A DNA stretch of 64,000 nt, taken from NCBI RefSeq assembly GCF_024586455.1, contig NC_065920.1, forward strand, positions 72,904,215-72,968,214. The letters run 5' to 3'. The notes under the pieces were generated by a model that saw only the letters and a program-made list of their open reading frames with translations, did not search any database and was not told the DNA's origin. Position numbers and translations under genes: made by a program. This DNA comes from Bactrocera neohumeralis (taxonomy: Eukaryota > Arthropoda > Insecta > Diptera > Tephritidae). Of the stretch, positions 1-11,330 are shown one piece after another. Each line of letters opens with the position of its first letter. The stretch's first letter is position 1.

Positions 1-202
1 GTTAAAGTATTTTATTTTTTAACCTTCAATTTAACATTTTATTTACTTCACTTCTGAGTTCTTATTTCTTTTGACTGCCTGTAGCTATACCCAATCAAAC
101 CAATCGCCTTATTTCGCGTTTCAAAGTCACTCAAAAGTAACGCCTGACTTCATTTCACTACACAATATATGGCAGAAAATAGAATAGCAATTTCAGAAAC
201 CG

Positions 203-540
203 CTAAAAAAGCCGGTGACATTTGTCCAACGCCAACATGCAGAGCCGAGGTACGTAACCCATCAAATTGAGAACGGCAAAAAGATAGAAATGTTCAAAAT
301 ATTTTGTGCGCGCTGAAAAAGCCTGAGGGAACCTGAAAGTGCTTCCTGCACATATGTTCCTCACATACGCACATATGGTCCCCATATACACACATGTGAT
401 CCACACATATATACAGTTGATCTACACATACACATGTATGTTCCACACATACACACATATGTATGTAAGTAACTTAAAAAAACATGCTTTCTATCCTAGA
501 AAACTTGCAAAAAATATGCCATGCAGCATTCACAAATGAA
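203..540. repeat. Degenerate CACATATG-rich tandem repeat
   Basis: Between about 345 and 465, blocks such as CACATATGTTCC, ACATATGGTCC, ACATGTGATCC and CATGTATGTTCC recur every 20-30 bases, interspersed with CA dinucleotides. This looks like an old minisatellite. The open frames on both strands here are low-complexity and not credible genes. Confidence 0.55.
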
Positions 541-1100
541 AAACCAACTAAAATCAACAATTGTTCGAATTGTTTTGCTATATTCACTGTGGTTAGAAGC
601 GGCTAACGTGCTTGTTTAGCCTTCACCGTTACAGGCAGGGTTCAACTGACGTGCCACTAACGCGAAAAGTAAATTTTTTGTCAGTTGTACATATGTACGT
701 ATGTGTAAATGTTTGAAAGTATGCTTCTAACTATGCTTTTGTGTGACAGCAGGGGAGTGGAGAGGTAAGCACAATGCATCACTGCCTAAAACGTGCTCAC
801 CTAGTTTACCGCCAGCGGAGAGTGCAACCAATATGCCGCTGTTTTAATATCTGGCAGCTGTATTGCCGTCAGTCAATGTCAAGCAAATATTGTAAAGTGG
901 TTTTTAGTGGAAAAATATTTGGCCTATTTACTAAAACTGTGTGGCAACTAAAAAGAGAGAGTGTTTTAATTGTTAGTGATGCATGAATTTATTAAATAAA
1001 GACATGGTTTTTAATTCTTGCCACATATATTTTATAGTAAATAGAATAGAACTAGAATAATACCTTAAATAGGGTTTAAAGACCAATGTTTTCCAAATCA
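540..1100. other. No recognised gene
   Basis: A 70-codon frame with a real ATG (774-986, starting MHHCLKRAHLVYRQ) is present, but it has no recognised domain and no splice or promoter context. I treat it as chance. Otherwise nothing was seen. Confidence 0.4.
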
Positions 1101-1269
1101 TCAGAGTGTCGAGACTTCAAATAGTTGTATTAAAATTTTTGGCAAATCTGTCATTTTTAATTTTTTGGTCGACATCCAAAAGACATTCGATTGATAACAG
1201 TAATTAAACATCCATTTGATTGCCCTTGAAAATCTGACTTCCATTTGACAAAGCCCATTGGAAACTGGA

Positions 1270-2045
1270 AAACTTTCAACTGCTGTCAATCTGTCAAACT
1301 ATCATTTGACATTCACTTGACTTCTGACAACCATTTGACAAATCCCACATGTATTTGACTGCCGCCAACTGACAATCGTTTGACAGCTGATCTCTGACAG
1401 CCATTTGAAAGCAGAGAGTTGACATCCAACTGGCAACTGTTCGGCAGCTGCGATCTGACCTCCAATTGATAGCTGCCTTCTGAAATCTTTTTGACAGCTG
1501 GCACCTGGCATAGCCATTCATTTGACAACAGCAATTTGACGACCCTTAGACAGCTGTCAATCTGTCCTGACCTGATATTAATTTGACTACTGACATAAAT
1601 TTGACAGCGGCCAACTGACAACCGTTTGACAGCTGATCTCTCTTATCCATTTGAAAGCGGAAATTTGACATCCATCTGACACCCAACTTGTAAACGTTCT
1701 GCTGCTGCGAGCTGACCTCCAATTGATAGCTACCTTCTGACATCTTTTTGACAGCCGCCATCTGGCATCTAAATCACATCTGATATCTGATATTAAGTTG
1801 GCAACAGTAATCTAAAAACCTTCTACAGCTGTCAATCTGTCAAACTATCATCTGACATCCATTTGAATTCTGACATTCGTTTGACAACAATTCGTTGATA
1901 TTCTTCTAACACTGAAGTAACACGCGTTGGACCATTGCGAGCTAATCTCCAATTGATAACTGCCTTCTGAAATCCTTTTGACAGCTGTCATTTGACATCC
2001 ATACACTTTCGATAGTTGCCAACTGACATTCAAATGCCAGCTATC
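1270..2045. repeat. Complex tandem satellite, units of about 230-257 bp
   Basis: The marker TCCAATTGATAG.TGCCTTCTGA recurs at about 1461, 1718 and 1948, giving spacings of 257 and 230 bases. GCTGTCAATCTGTC recurs at about 1274, 1552 and 1829. Inside each unit a shorter motif, TTTGACA or CTGACATCCA, repeats about every 20-30 bases. The clustered minus-strand open frames are by-products of the repeats. Confidence 0.75.
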
Positions 2046-2049
2046 ATTT

Positions 2050-3235
2050 GATTTGTAACTTCTTATGTTCTTCTTTAAATACTTAAAGAGACGTTTGCCT
2101 AAATTATTTAAGACATAATCTAATCTCTATCCCTCGCTTGTGAAAACTTCAAGCCAAAACCACACCCAAATTAATTATTTACCACATTCAAATTCAGCTT
2201 CCGGTTTGGGGAAAACTCAATATCCGCGTTTAGTTAAATTTCGATAAATATTTATAGCAACTAAACTTCGCAACAGGCGAAAGTGCTTGCCAACTCGCAA
2301 AAAGTTTTAAGGCTGATTAATTTAAATCAGTTTACGGCGCACAACAACAGCAGAATTTGAAAACTTCCGCTAATGCCGCTAAGCAAATGTAATGCGAATC
2401 AAAGCGCATTTGCTCACGAAAACCCCGAAATTTCATTAGTAATGAGTTTCTGGCGCGATTATTTGCCACACAGCTAGGTAAATATGTAGACATGTGCATA
2501 CGGTAACACACACAGGAGACGACATGGCTCGATATGTCACGAATTTAAGCGCCTTAGCGCGAGTACAGCTATGGCTGAGGGTGGAAAATAAATGATGCTG
2601 TGGGTGGAGGAGAATGCTGGCACACATGTGCGTAAAACGTGCGACATCAGGAGACTAATGATGTTAGGATGTGCTAAGTAGAGAAAATATGTGGGAAAGG
2701 AAATGAAAAATACACAAACAATTCGTTATTGAATTTAAAATATTTAATTTCTTGAAGGTTAAAGCTGAAGTCCAATTTTGGAAAATAAAAAAATATTCAT
2801 ATTGGGTAAATGATGAGCTGTTTGAGAGTATTTTTTACTTATTTATTTATTTTTTCGAAATATACAAAACTGCTTTTAATTGTTTTCCTGTGTGCCTAAA
2901 ATAGACAATTATGCTGACACATTTGACCCTCATGTGTCAATCCAGTAATACATATTTCGATCATAACACACACCACAACAAAATTTTCATTTATTTATAG
3001 TTCAGTAGTCAGGTTAAAGACTGGAATAGTTAATTTCCTTCAAAAGTTCCCAAGGAACGACATATGATTGAAATGAAAGGGTGAATATGTTTGAGTTAAA
3101 TGCATTGTCGCTAACAATTTCGTAAGCATTTATTCTTTTCAACAGATACATATGTACATTGTGATAAGAAAGCACCCTGATATCGTAATAATTCAGTTTA
3201 ATCAAAAACGAAAGCTTAGGGGTGGTATAAAGCCA
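2050..3235. other. No recognised gene
   Basis: Moderately AT-rich DNA. The part at 2340-2680 is GC-richer and contains a 63-codon minus-strand frame with no recognised similarity. Nothing else was seen. Confidence 0.4.
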
Positions 3236-3239
3236 TGAA

Positions 3240-4070
3240 ATTGAAGATAGGCGTCATTCTGGACGACCTTCAACCTCATCAATTGATGAAAATATTGAAA
3301 AGTGAAGGATATGGTTCTTAAAAATCGTCAAGAAAGTGTTACAGAGATGGCAGGAGAGCTCATTCGAAATATTTTGGTGAATATTTTGGATATGAAAAGC
3401 GTTCTTGCTCGACTCGTCTCGATAAAGCCGATTTTTTTTCAAAAAGAGTACACTCCTTGGACAAGCGAATTAGGACCCCACACTAATGGAGAGCCGATGG
3501 GACATGGGTTTATGAGTTTTACATGCAAACAAGTCAACAATCATGGGAATCCAGAGCAAAAACGAGCTGAAACCGAAAAACCCACTCCAAAGCCTCTCAA
3601 AAATCCAAGTGATGCTCATTGTTTTTTTGATATTCGTGGTTTGGTGAATCATAAATTTATTTCGGAAGGATAGACGGTCAATAAAGAGTTCTATTTGGCC
3701 GTACTGGGGGGTTTCTGCGAGAACATTAATTGAAAACGGCCGCAATTGTGGAAGAACAGTTCATGGATGCGCCATCGCTTCTATCCATGATTGTGAGCGA
3801 AGTTAATGCCAAAAATGTAGTAAAAACCAGCGATAAATCACTGTATTCATCATGTGATTTTTTCCTGTTTCCCAAACTGAAATTGCCACTCCCACGAAAC
3901 CGGTTTTAGTCAATCGAAGATATGTTTAAAACACTATTCGCTGAAGAAGCTGACGGACATACCAAAAAGTGCCTATGAAAAGTGTTTCAAAGACTCATTG
4001 GCATAAGTGCATTACATCTGGCGGTGACTACTTTGAAGGCAACATAATAAAAATTTGTGAAGAATTAAAA
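3240..4070 (+). mobile_element. Degenerate mariner transposase relic
   Basis: Pieces in shifting frames match a mariner transposase in order: GRPSTS at about 3260, MVLKNRQ...ILVNILDMK.VLARLV at 3310-3425, the CFFDIRGLVNHKFISEG block at about 3625-3672, TVNKEFYLAVL at about 3680 and WHKCITSGGDYFEG at 3990-4045. At least one stop and several frameshifts break it. The catalytic HDN/SPDLAPCD region is not readable. Related relics lie at 32.6, 34.9 and 61.0 kb. Confidence 0.8.
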
Positions 4071-4179
4071 TATTTTGCATTTTATCTACAATTTCCTAGT
4101 ACTTTTTGTGACAATGTATTTAAAACAGTTGTAAGACAGTTCAAAAAGAAAAACATCAAAGATTTTTTGAGCGTTTCAT

Positions 4180-5760
4180 AAAGTATTTAAAATTATTATT
4201 ATTTTTTTTTTTTAATTTTAAATTGTATTAAGTTTTTTAATTTGTTTTATTTAATAATGATTTTTTCTTATTCTGGACTTTAAAAATCATAAAAAAAATT
4301 GTTCATTATTATTTTAATTTTTTTTATATATAAACATATAGTTTACCACCAAATAACTACACAAAAAAGATATTTTTTTAATTTATATTTTCACTTTACT
4401 TTAACCATAAACACATCTAATTTTTATTGTTTTTTTGAACTTTTATAAAATTAATATTTTTTTACTTTATTTGTTTACTAATTTATTCATTTAATTTCAA
4501 CTAAAGGTAGTTTACTCTGATTTGTTTCAGTGTTAAAAAATCTGTTAAAAAATTAATAATATCAGCATATTTTCACAATTTTTATTTTTTAGAATTGCAT
4601 TAAAATCCTAATTAAATTTAATAAAAACTAATATTGAGAAAATATTTTAAATAAAATTCATTACATAAAACTAGAATTAAACACAAAGACAAAATTTTAC
4701 CAAATACCTCATTAATTTAAATATAAAAAATAATAAATTTATAATATTTTTTAGAAAATATTTTTTTAAATAAATTTATAATTATTTTTTTTAATTTTTA
4801 TATCAATTAATTATATATCTAATATCTGAGCTTAAGAATTATAAAAATAAATTTTAATGACATTTATTTGTTTCAAGTTAAGATCATTTTCTTAAAGCGC
4901 AAAACCAGATTAAGTATTTAAAATTAATTTTACAAAAAAAAATTTTTTTGTGTATTATTGAAAATCAGAACACGTCTTAATTTTTTTTTTTAATTTGACT
5001 ATTTTCTTTCACGAAATTACATATTTAATTTTAATTTGAATTATTTTATACATTTTTATAACAAAAAAATATTTTTTTTCTAAATTTATTTCGAAAATCA
5101 GAAAATTTACTCTTCTTATTTTTTTTTTTTTCATTTCATTCAAAGATTTTTTAAATATAATTTCTTATATTATAAAAATGCCGCATCAGCCATTTTTTAT
5201 GTTCCGAATATTTAGTAAAAAAATGTGGTTCTTTAATTTCATTTTTATATTAATTAATTACTTTTTTAAAATTAGTTTTGTATTTGTTCTTTATTCTTGA
5301 GTTTAAAAATCATAAAAATTTATTTTAATGGAGACTGTGTGTCTAACTGGGTTATAACCGCGTAAGGGTCGACAGGGCTGTCTAAAATGAACAAGACTTT
5401 TGGTTTTTCTACTTTACCACAAAACGTTTTAATTTTTTTTCCATGAATTTTTAGGAAAACAGTTTTTCAATTTTAATTTTTTGCCATTTATTTATTGAAT
5501 ATTAACCGAAGGTATATTTAGTTTTTCTAATTTATATTTACGAGCTTTTGACTCCAAAATTCAGAAAAATATTTTTTCATAACAGTTTTTATTTTTTAGT
5601 CTTAAAAATTGGCTCAAAGTTTCATTATGGAAATTTTTTAATAACATTCCTTGAATTCAGAAAAAATTCGGACCCATTCTCTCCATTTTCAATATACTTT
5701 CACCTAAAGGGTAAACTCACCTCAGATTTTAACCACATATAAACACCCTTTACTACAATC
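4180..5760. repeat. AT-rich block with diverged long-period repeats
   Basis: Runs of A and T dominate. A motif close to TTTAAAAATCATAAAAATT recurs near 4280, 4830 and 5300, suggesting an old repeat with a period of about 500 bases. A 64-codon frame at 5548 is compositionally biased and not credible. Confidence 0.45.
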
Positions 5761-5819
5761 GCTTTTATTGATTCACGAACGCACCAGTTCTGTGCATGCA
5801 TGCCAGTATAAGTGAACAT

Positions 5820-6060
5820 ACATTCTTGTATATGTAATACATATGTATGTATGTAAATGGTTTTAAGCACATATTACACCTCCACATCCGGCAAGTGGAT
5901 TTGTAAATGCGAGTATTATGCTTCCGCATATGTTTCCGCTTTTCCCCCGTCACCAGACCGCGGCATACCATACATACATATAAAATATAAACATGTGTGG
6001 GAACATGCATGCATACAATATACACATAAGCATTTGTTTGTATGTATGTGTGTGCGATTG
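5820..6060. repeat. CATA/TATG microsatellites
   Basis: Short repeated CATATGTATGTATG, CATACATACATA and TGTATGTATGTGTG tracts are typical of fly intergenic DNA. The overlapping frames on both strands are low-complexity. Confidence 0.6.
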
Positions 6061-6079
6061 TGCATTGCTCTCAACAGCA

Positions 6080-6407
6080 ATGGCGCAACAGCGGATACAA
6101 GCCGGCAGTGCTAAATTTCCCAAAAGATCAACGGCAACCAAAGTAAATAGCAACAACAAAAACAAAAACAATGACAACGTCACAGATAAAGTTGCGATGC
6201 AAATGCGGTACAAAAGTAAAACACACAAAACAACAACAACAACACGCAAGCAATGGAAAATACACACCACAATACAAATTCACAAATAAGAAAAACTACA
6301 AAACCAAAAGTAAACAAAAGCAACAAAACAACAACATAAAGGCAAGCACCGAGACGGCGCAGCGTCATGCGAAGAAGATGGAGAAGCAAATGCGTAAAGC
6401 GTATGAG
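6080..6407 (+). CDS. Two possible small coding exons, gene unknown
   Basis: An ATG in good context at 6080 opens MAQQRIQAGSAKFPKRSTAT, reaching a possible GTAAAT donor at 6143 (phase 0). A second block, 6342-6407, codes ASTETAQRHAKKMEKQMRKA then YE. It has high third-position GC and is followed by GTAAAC at 6408, also phase 0. It would be a basic amphipathic helix. The acceptor before 6342 is poor (A-rich) and no family is recognised. The pair could be an upstream alternative start of the kinase gene, part of another gene, or chance. Confidence 0.3.
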
Positions 6408-6629
6408 GTAAACAAACGTGTAATTTGCTGTTCTGCGAATATTTCGTTCTTTTTATGGTTTTGTTTTTGTTGTTGTTGTTTTTTGTTTTTGTCTTAACAA
6501 TGCGCAACGTCGTGCGGACTAACGAAGTTCACCTGAGCGCTGATGGGATTTGAATATGGAGGGAGGCAAGTAAACTTTCCGTGCTGAAGACGCAATTTCC
6601 GCAAAACACTGATACACAAGTTATGTGGA

Positions 6630-7110
6630 AGGTGGCCATTAGGGTGGGTATATTATATTGTTGGAAAGTTTTCTTATAATATTTATTTAAAAAGTGCAGA
6701 TAAAAAAGAAGGATATTTATATGTTTACATCAATGGCGAACAAGGATAAAATAAATTAGAGTATTAGGGTGATTCTTTTCTTGCTGAAAAAAAAATTATT
6801 ATTTTAAAAGTGGATTTAAGACAGAAGGTTGTCTACAGTAAGGTCGAGTAATAAAATAAATTATACTATTAGGGGGTTCTTTTTTTGTCGAAAAAAAATT
6901 ATAATTATAGTGGTTTCTGTTTTGATGACGCACAAAACTCGCACACAATATTTTATTAGAGTGGTTATTTTTCTTTTAACGTAAATAAATTTCTTAATTT
7001 ACAATATTAAGGTAGTTCCTTTTTTTCTGATGGACAAGATTTGCAAATAAGGTTATTGAGATGATTCTTTTTTCATTATGAACAAACATCATAAGTTTTT
7101 AAGGTGCTTA
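6630..7110. repeat. Array of transposon-end-like ATTAGGGTGATTC motifs
   Basis: ATTAGGGTGGGT (6638), ATTAGGGTGATTCTTTT (6764), ATTAGGGGGTTCTTTTTT (6869), ATTAGAGTGGTTATTTTT (6955), ATTAAGGTAGTTCCTTTTT (7005) and ATTGAGATGATTCTTTTTT (7053) are spaced 50-126 bases apart. They resemble the termini of the MITEs at 24.4 and 32.0 kb. No coding potential. Confidence 0.6.
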
Positions 7111-7639
7111 AATTGCTTTACATTTATTTTTTTATGATGTACATACATATAACTGTATGTATATACTTTAACTTTTTTATAACAAGAGTCTCACAACGAT
7201 TTTTGATTGCAATATTTTTATCGTTTTCTTTTTACTTAGTAAGTTTAGAGTACCCTTAAAACTAGGTTTCTAATACTTGGTGTTAATTTTCCCAGCAGAA
7301 AGCCTAATCAAAAAGTATTCCAAGCTCATTTGGCATGCAGGGTGAGATGCCTGCTGCTATTACTTTACAACGCGCTTTCTGAAAGGAACATCAACCAATT
7401 GCCATGTATGACAGCTGCTAGGCAGCCACAGAGCCACCCTGTAGCAAAGCAAACCGGAAGTAATGAAATCTCAAAACAAAGGAAATAAAGCGTGCATAGA
7501 AAATCTAGAAGTCGCAGAGGCACTTTACACGCTTTTATACCCATAAATCTTTTAACGACGGCATCATTCCTCTTTCCATTCCATTCATCCATTTTTTCAC
7601 ATTTTCTATATTTGCATAACAATTGTTATTAATATTTTT

Positions 7640-8480
7640 CTTAAGAAAAAATGTTTCACATTACTTTCCCAATTTTCGACGGGTTTCAAGCATAAATCGG
7701 CCGATACTGCTGTCCCTGGCTTGGAACCACATATCGTCCGAGTCCATATCATCCAATTCGTGCCGAAAATATTCGGTTATCATTGAGTGGTCGCGATCCC
7801 CATTCTGAGTAACATGCCGGTCTTTATCATCACGAAAGAAGTACGTCCCAATGACGCCGCCGGCCCATAAATTGCACCAAACCGTAATTTTTTGGGGATG
7901 CAATGGTACCTGACCATTAACGCATATTTTGCCATATTTCAGCCAAAAATGAGCCTCATCGCTGAAGATGATTTTTCGATGAAAATCCGAATCATTTTCA
8001 AGTTGTTGCTCGGCCCAATTCACGAGCATACGACGATTCGGTGGTCAAGCGGCTTCAGTTTTTGCGTCAATTTGATCTTGTCAAAATGTAGGCCAAAATC
8101 TTTTCGCAGAATTCGCCACAACGACGTCACAGAGATGCCCAACGCTTGAGAATGACGTGTGAGAGACTGATTTGGGTCTTCCTCAATTGATGCGCCAGCT
8201 TTGTCTCACTAGCACGGGAACATTTTGTACTGTGCCTGTAGATTCAAATTTTTCCACTAGACGCTCAAATGTTGATCTGACAGGGCGATTATGAGGATCA
8301 TAAATTAGACGTAGCGCTATTAAAGTTGAGGCCACTGACTCCGTATTTCGGTAGTAAATTTTTAATATTTCGACTCTTTGTTGGATCGTATATCTTTCCA
8401 TGATGTAAAATGGCGTCATTTGTTGTCCTAACTTTTGTTGCGTCCCTATTGAAAACCCCGTTAGTCTTTATTGTCCTCAT
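7640..8480 (-). mobile_element. Mariner-type transposase relic, minus strand
   Basis: The N-terminus starts near 8419 on the minus strand with MERYTIQQRVEILKIYYRN, continuing through RPVRSTFERLVEKFESTGTV. After a break, the catalytic half reads HRKIIFSDEAHFWL, PLHPQKITVWC, AGGVIGTYFFRDD and MITEYFRHELDDMDSDDMWF. The second catalytic motif (QQDGATSHT in relatives) is replaced by an ARDSS segment and the C-terminal third is missing. The terminus near 8450 resembles the start of the 26.98-kb copy (TTTTCAATAGGGA). Confidence 0.85.
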
Positions 8481-9640
8481 ACTATATGAGTCAAGTAAGC
8501 ACAATTTTGGTCGTCAAATGTCCAACATGTTCTGAAAGGCCTCCCAAATCAAAAATATCGATGAAATAATAAAAATCGTCGAATCCGATCGAGTACTGTT
8601 TTGATCACCCGATCGTTTAAGGAAACTCTTTAGTTTGACAAGTAAGTCTAGGCCAAGCCGTAGATTCAAAATGATGTTATTTAAAAATTGTCTACTTGTG
8701 TGATCAGAATTAAGTAATACATAAACTGATATGCAATACCGATTTATTTCACAAATCGTCAGTCATGGTTATGGTCTCGAAATAAGAGTTATAGTCTGTA
8801 CTCTCATGAAGTACAAAACTAAATACAGCTTTAGAAATATTTCGAACCTTGGTATTTAACCTTTCAGATAACAAAAGAAATTCTTGATATTATGATGCCC
8901 AAGGTACCACAAGTATATCAAAAAGGCCCTACGCTCCAACCGCACTTAAGGGAAACATTAAAATTTATAAAAAATAAATAAATGTTACGATTTCCTGCAG
9001 GGTAAACCCACTGCAAACACATAATAAATTGTTTATTTTAAGAAAATGTATATAATTCTAAACTTGAAAATAATCACGTGTGCGTTAAATGCTGGTTACG
9101 GCAAAGGAAGTGAAAAAGGAAGATCATGAAAGCAGCGGAAATTTAGTCTGACATAACCAAGCGCATACGCTCATGTACACACATTTGTGGATAGCGGTGA
9201 GGCATAACGCCCACTTAACAAATAATATAATACATATGTATATACCTGTGTTGTACATACGCGTGTGAGAGACTCAACGCTTGATATTCGATGAAATGAG
9301 CGCGTATTGCCGTCTAAAGATGCAAGCATCGGTTGTGCTCTTGTGGTCGTGACGTGCTGTCGGATTAATGAGGATAATGATGATTGAAAATAAAATGGAA
9401 TGCGGGCGCGCGTAAGGCGCGACAAGCTTAAAAAACGTGAACAGAATTAGGCAGCAGTGGTTTAGAGCACGCTGGCAGCTGGTAAAGGATGGCAGAAAGT
9501 GTAGAAGGAAAGGTGGATTCATTTAGTTTGTGCAATTATTTTTCAGCGCAAATCTCCATCTAGGATGTAAAAAGTATAAAGTGATATGAAAACGTGATTT
9601 AAAAATGTTGTTTATACTTATACACACATACAGAGAATTT
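8480..9640. other. No recognised gene
   Basis: Unremarkable AT-rich DNA. At 9170-9520 it is GC-richer with overlapping minus-strand frames of about 83 codons that match nothing I know. No repeats of note. Confidence 0.4.
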
Positions 9641-9657
9641 GATATTTTGAAACTCAA

Positions 9658-10065
9658 ATGAAACCCGAAAAGAAGGCCTTATGTAGCAACTCAGTGTATT
9701 TAGTAAAAATTTGTTTGTTCCACCCCTGCTGTCCATTGGAGGACATGGGAGATACACCGTCTCAGCAGATTGAAGGCTGGCCATTTGCGAAGGTAATGTT
9801 CCATCCTATCATAATCCGCCAGGCACATTTTCAATCTTCTGAAGATGGGATATCAAAGTTAGGTGCACTGAGATGTCCTCTAGAATATCTAAGTTCAATT
9901 TTCCTTAAAAGTATAATCATTTTTAACTCTTCACCATCAGCAAAACGCCAAAATAGTTTGTGGTATGCCTTACAATGGAAGAAGCTGAATGGTCTAGAGC
10001 AGCTTAAGGGGAATAATCCTAGCTGCCTCCTAGCGGGCGAACTAATATATGAAATCCGTAATTGA
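9658..10065 (+). other. 135-codon open frame, unrecognised
   Basis: An open frame from a real ATG (MKPEKKALCSNSVYL) to TGA. No domain is recognised and neither strand reads as a known transposon protein to me. It lies just upstream of a retrotransposon fragment, so it may be transposon-derived DNA. Confidence 0.25.
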
Positions 10066-10234
10066 GTCTATTAGCTTTTGACGGCTCTTTAATTTATAAT
10101 AAATTTATTACCAATATTTTGAGTCAATTAATCAAATTAATGACGTGATCTAATGAGACAATTTGCTGCCTACAAATGCAGGCGAACATTTTTGTTTCAT
10201 CAAATTAACAGTTGCCTATGCTTCGCAAGCGAGG

Positions 10235-10550
10235 CTGTTCGGTAAGTTCGATACAAAATGGTACAAGGTTCTAACCGCTCTTCCCGTAAAATACTAAGGC
10301 AACTTGTGGGATTTTACACAGTTCACTGCAGGCTGCGATGGTTAAAGTAATCCTCAACGGATCTGTGGCGCTTCTGTAATCTAAGAGCAGAGACCACAGA
10401 GTACTTATTACTGGACTGCCGTTCAACCGCAAGAGGAAGGGCTATCAGGCAAATGAATTCAGTGAGAAAACACAATGAAACCATTAACTCATGGCCTTTA
10501 CAAAGCCTCTCTGATTCTCTGACTTTGTTAAACGAGGTGCTGTGATAACT
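10235..10550 (+). mobile_element. Non-LTR retrotransposon 3' fragment (R1/Jockey-like C-terminal zinc finger)
   Basis: One frame reads VLTALPVKILRQLVGFYTVH, CRLRWLK, then RFCNLRAETTEYLLLDCRST, the CCHC-like end found after the RNase H domain in many R1/Jockey-type elements. It is a short, isolated, non-functional fragment. Confidence 0.6.
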
Positions 10551-10559
10551 AAAGTCGCC

Positions 10560-11030
10560 ACAATAGATCACAGTTCGCAGTGCATTTTTCAAATTTCAAA
10601 CTATTTAAGTGTCAAATGGCCCCAGGGAAAGAGCAACAAAAGCTACACAGGGCATGAAGTCGCCGACATATTAGAAGGAGTTTTTGGTGACCAAATCAGA
10701 AGATCAATTGGAGGAAATTTCGAAGTAGAATGGAATACCTGTGGCTACATGACGTTAGCCTCTTCCTGAAGCCACCACATCAACGCACTTTTTCTCAAAG
10801 GCACAACACTGTCACATTGCAATACACCACACCAATTGAACCCAAGTACATATAACCAAACACACACCACACCAATAGAACCCACACAAGAGAGCACCAC
10901 GCATTCGCTAACATACACCAGAGTCGATGATACCACACTAGATACCAGCCACAGCCACTACAACAACCGTCAACTCTACACGGCAGTTTTTTTCGATTGC
11001 ACATTGAACCCGCAAGTCGCCTTTTTCGAT
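10560..11030. other. Unassigned, with CA-rich duplication
   Basis: The segment ACACCACACCAAT.GAACCCA occurs twice (about 10822 and 10863) in a CA-rich stretch. A 75-codon frame at 10542-10769 is unrecognised. Confidence 0.35.
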
Positions 11031-11034
11031 CGAT

Positions 11035-11330
11035 GTCGAACGATTGATTGATGAAATTGAAGCAAACAATCGAAAAAACGGCCAGAACTGATCAACAGAA
11101 AGGGCTTCGTCTTCCATCAGAACAACGCTATACCACACACAGCTTTGATGACTCGGCCAAAACTGGGAGAGCTTGGCTGGAAAGTTTTGATGCATCCACC
11201 ATATAGCCCTGACCTTGCACCATCGGACTACCGTTTGTTTCGGTCAATGCAGAACTCCCTTAATGGAGTGAAGTTGGCTTTAAAAGAAGCCTGTGAAAAT
11301 TACTTATACTATAATAATGGGTAATTTCAA
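11035..11330 (+). mobile_element. Mariner (cecropia-type) C-terminal fragment
   Basis: The DNA parallels the 62.3-kb element closely from LKQTIEK through LINRKGFVFHQ, TTHSFDDSAK, GELGWKVLMHPPYSPDLAPS and NSLNGVKLALKEACENY. Short indels shift the frame. The 5' half is absent. Confidence 0.8.

Noticed and set aside
1101..2033. Several overlapping minus-strand frames of 60-100 codons
   Set aside because: They lie entirely in a tandem satellite and their products are variants of one repeated peptide.
5765..6289. Frames on both strands over the CATATG repeats
   Set aside because: They are microsatellite translations. Only the short blocks at 6080 and 6342 were kept, as low-confidence exons.
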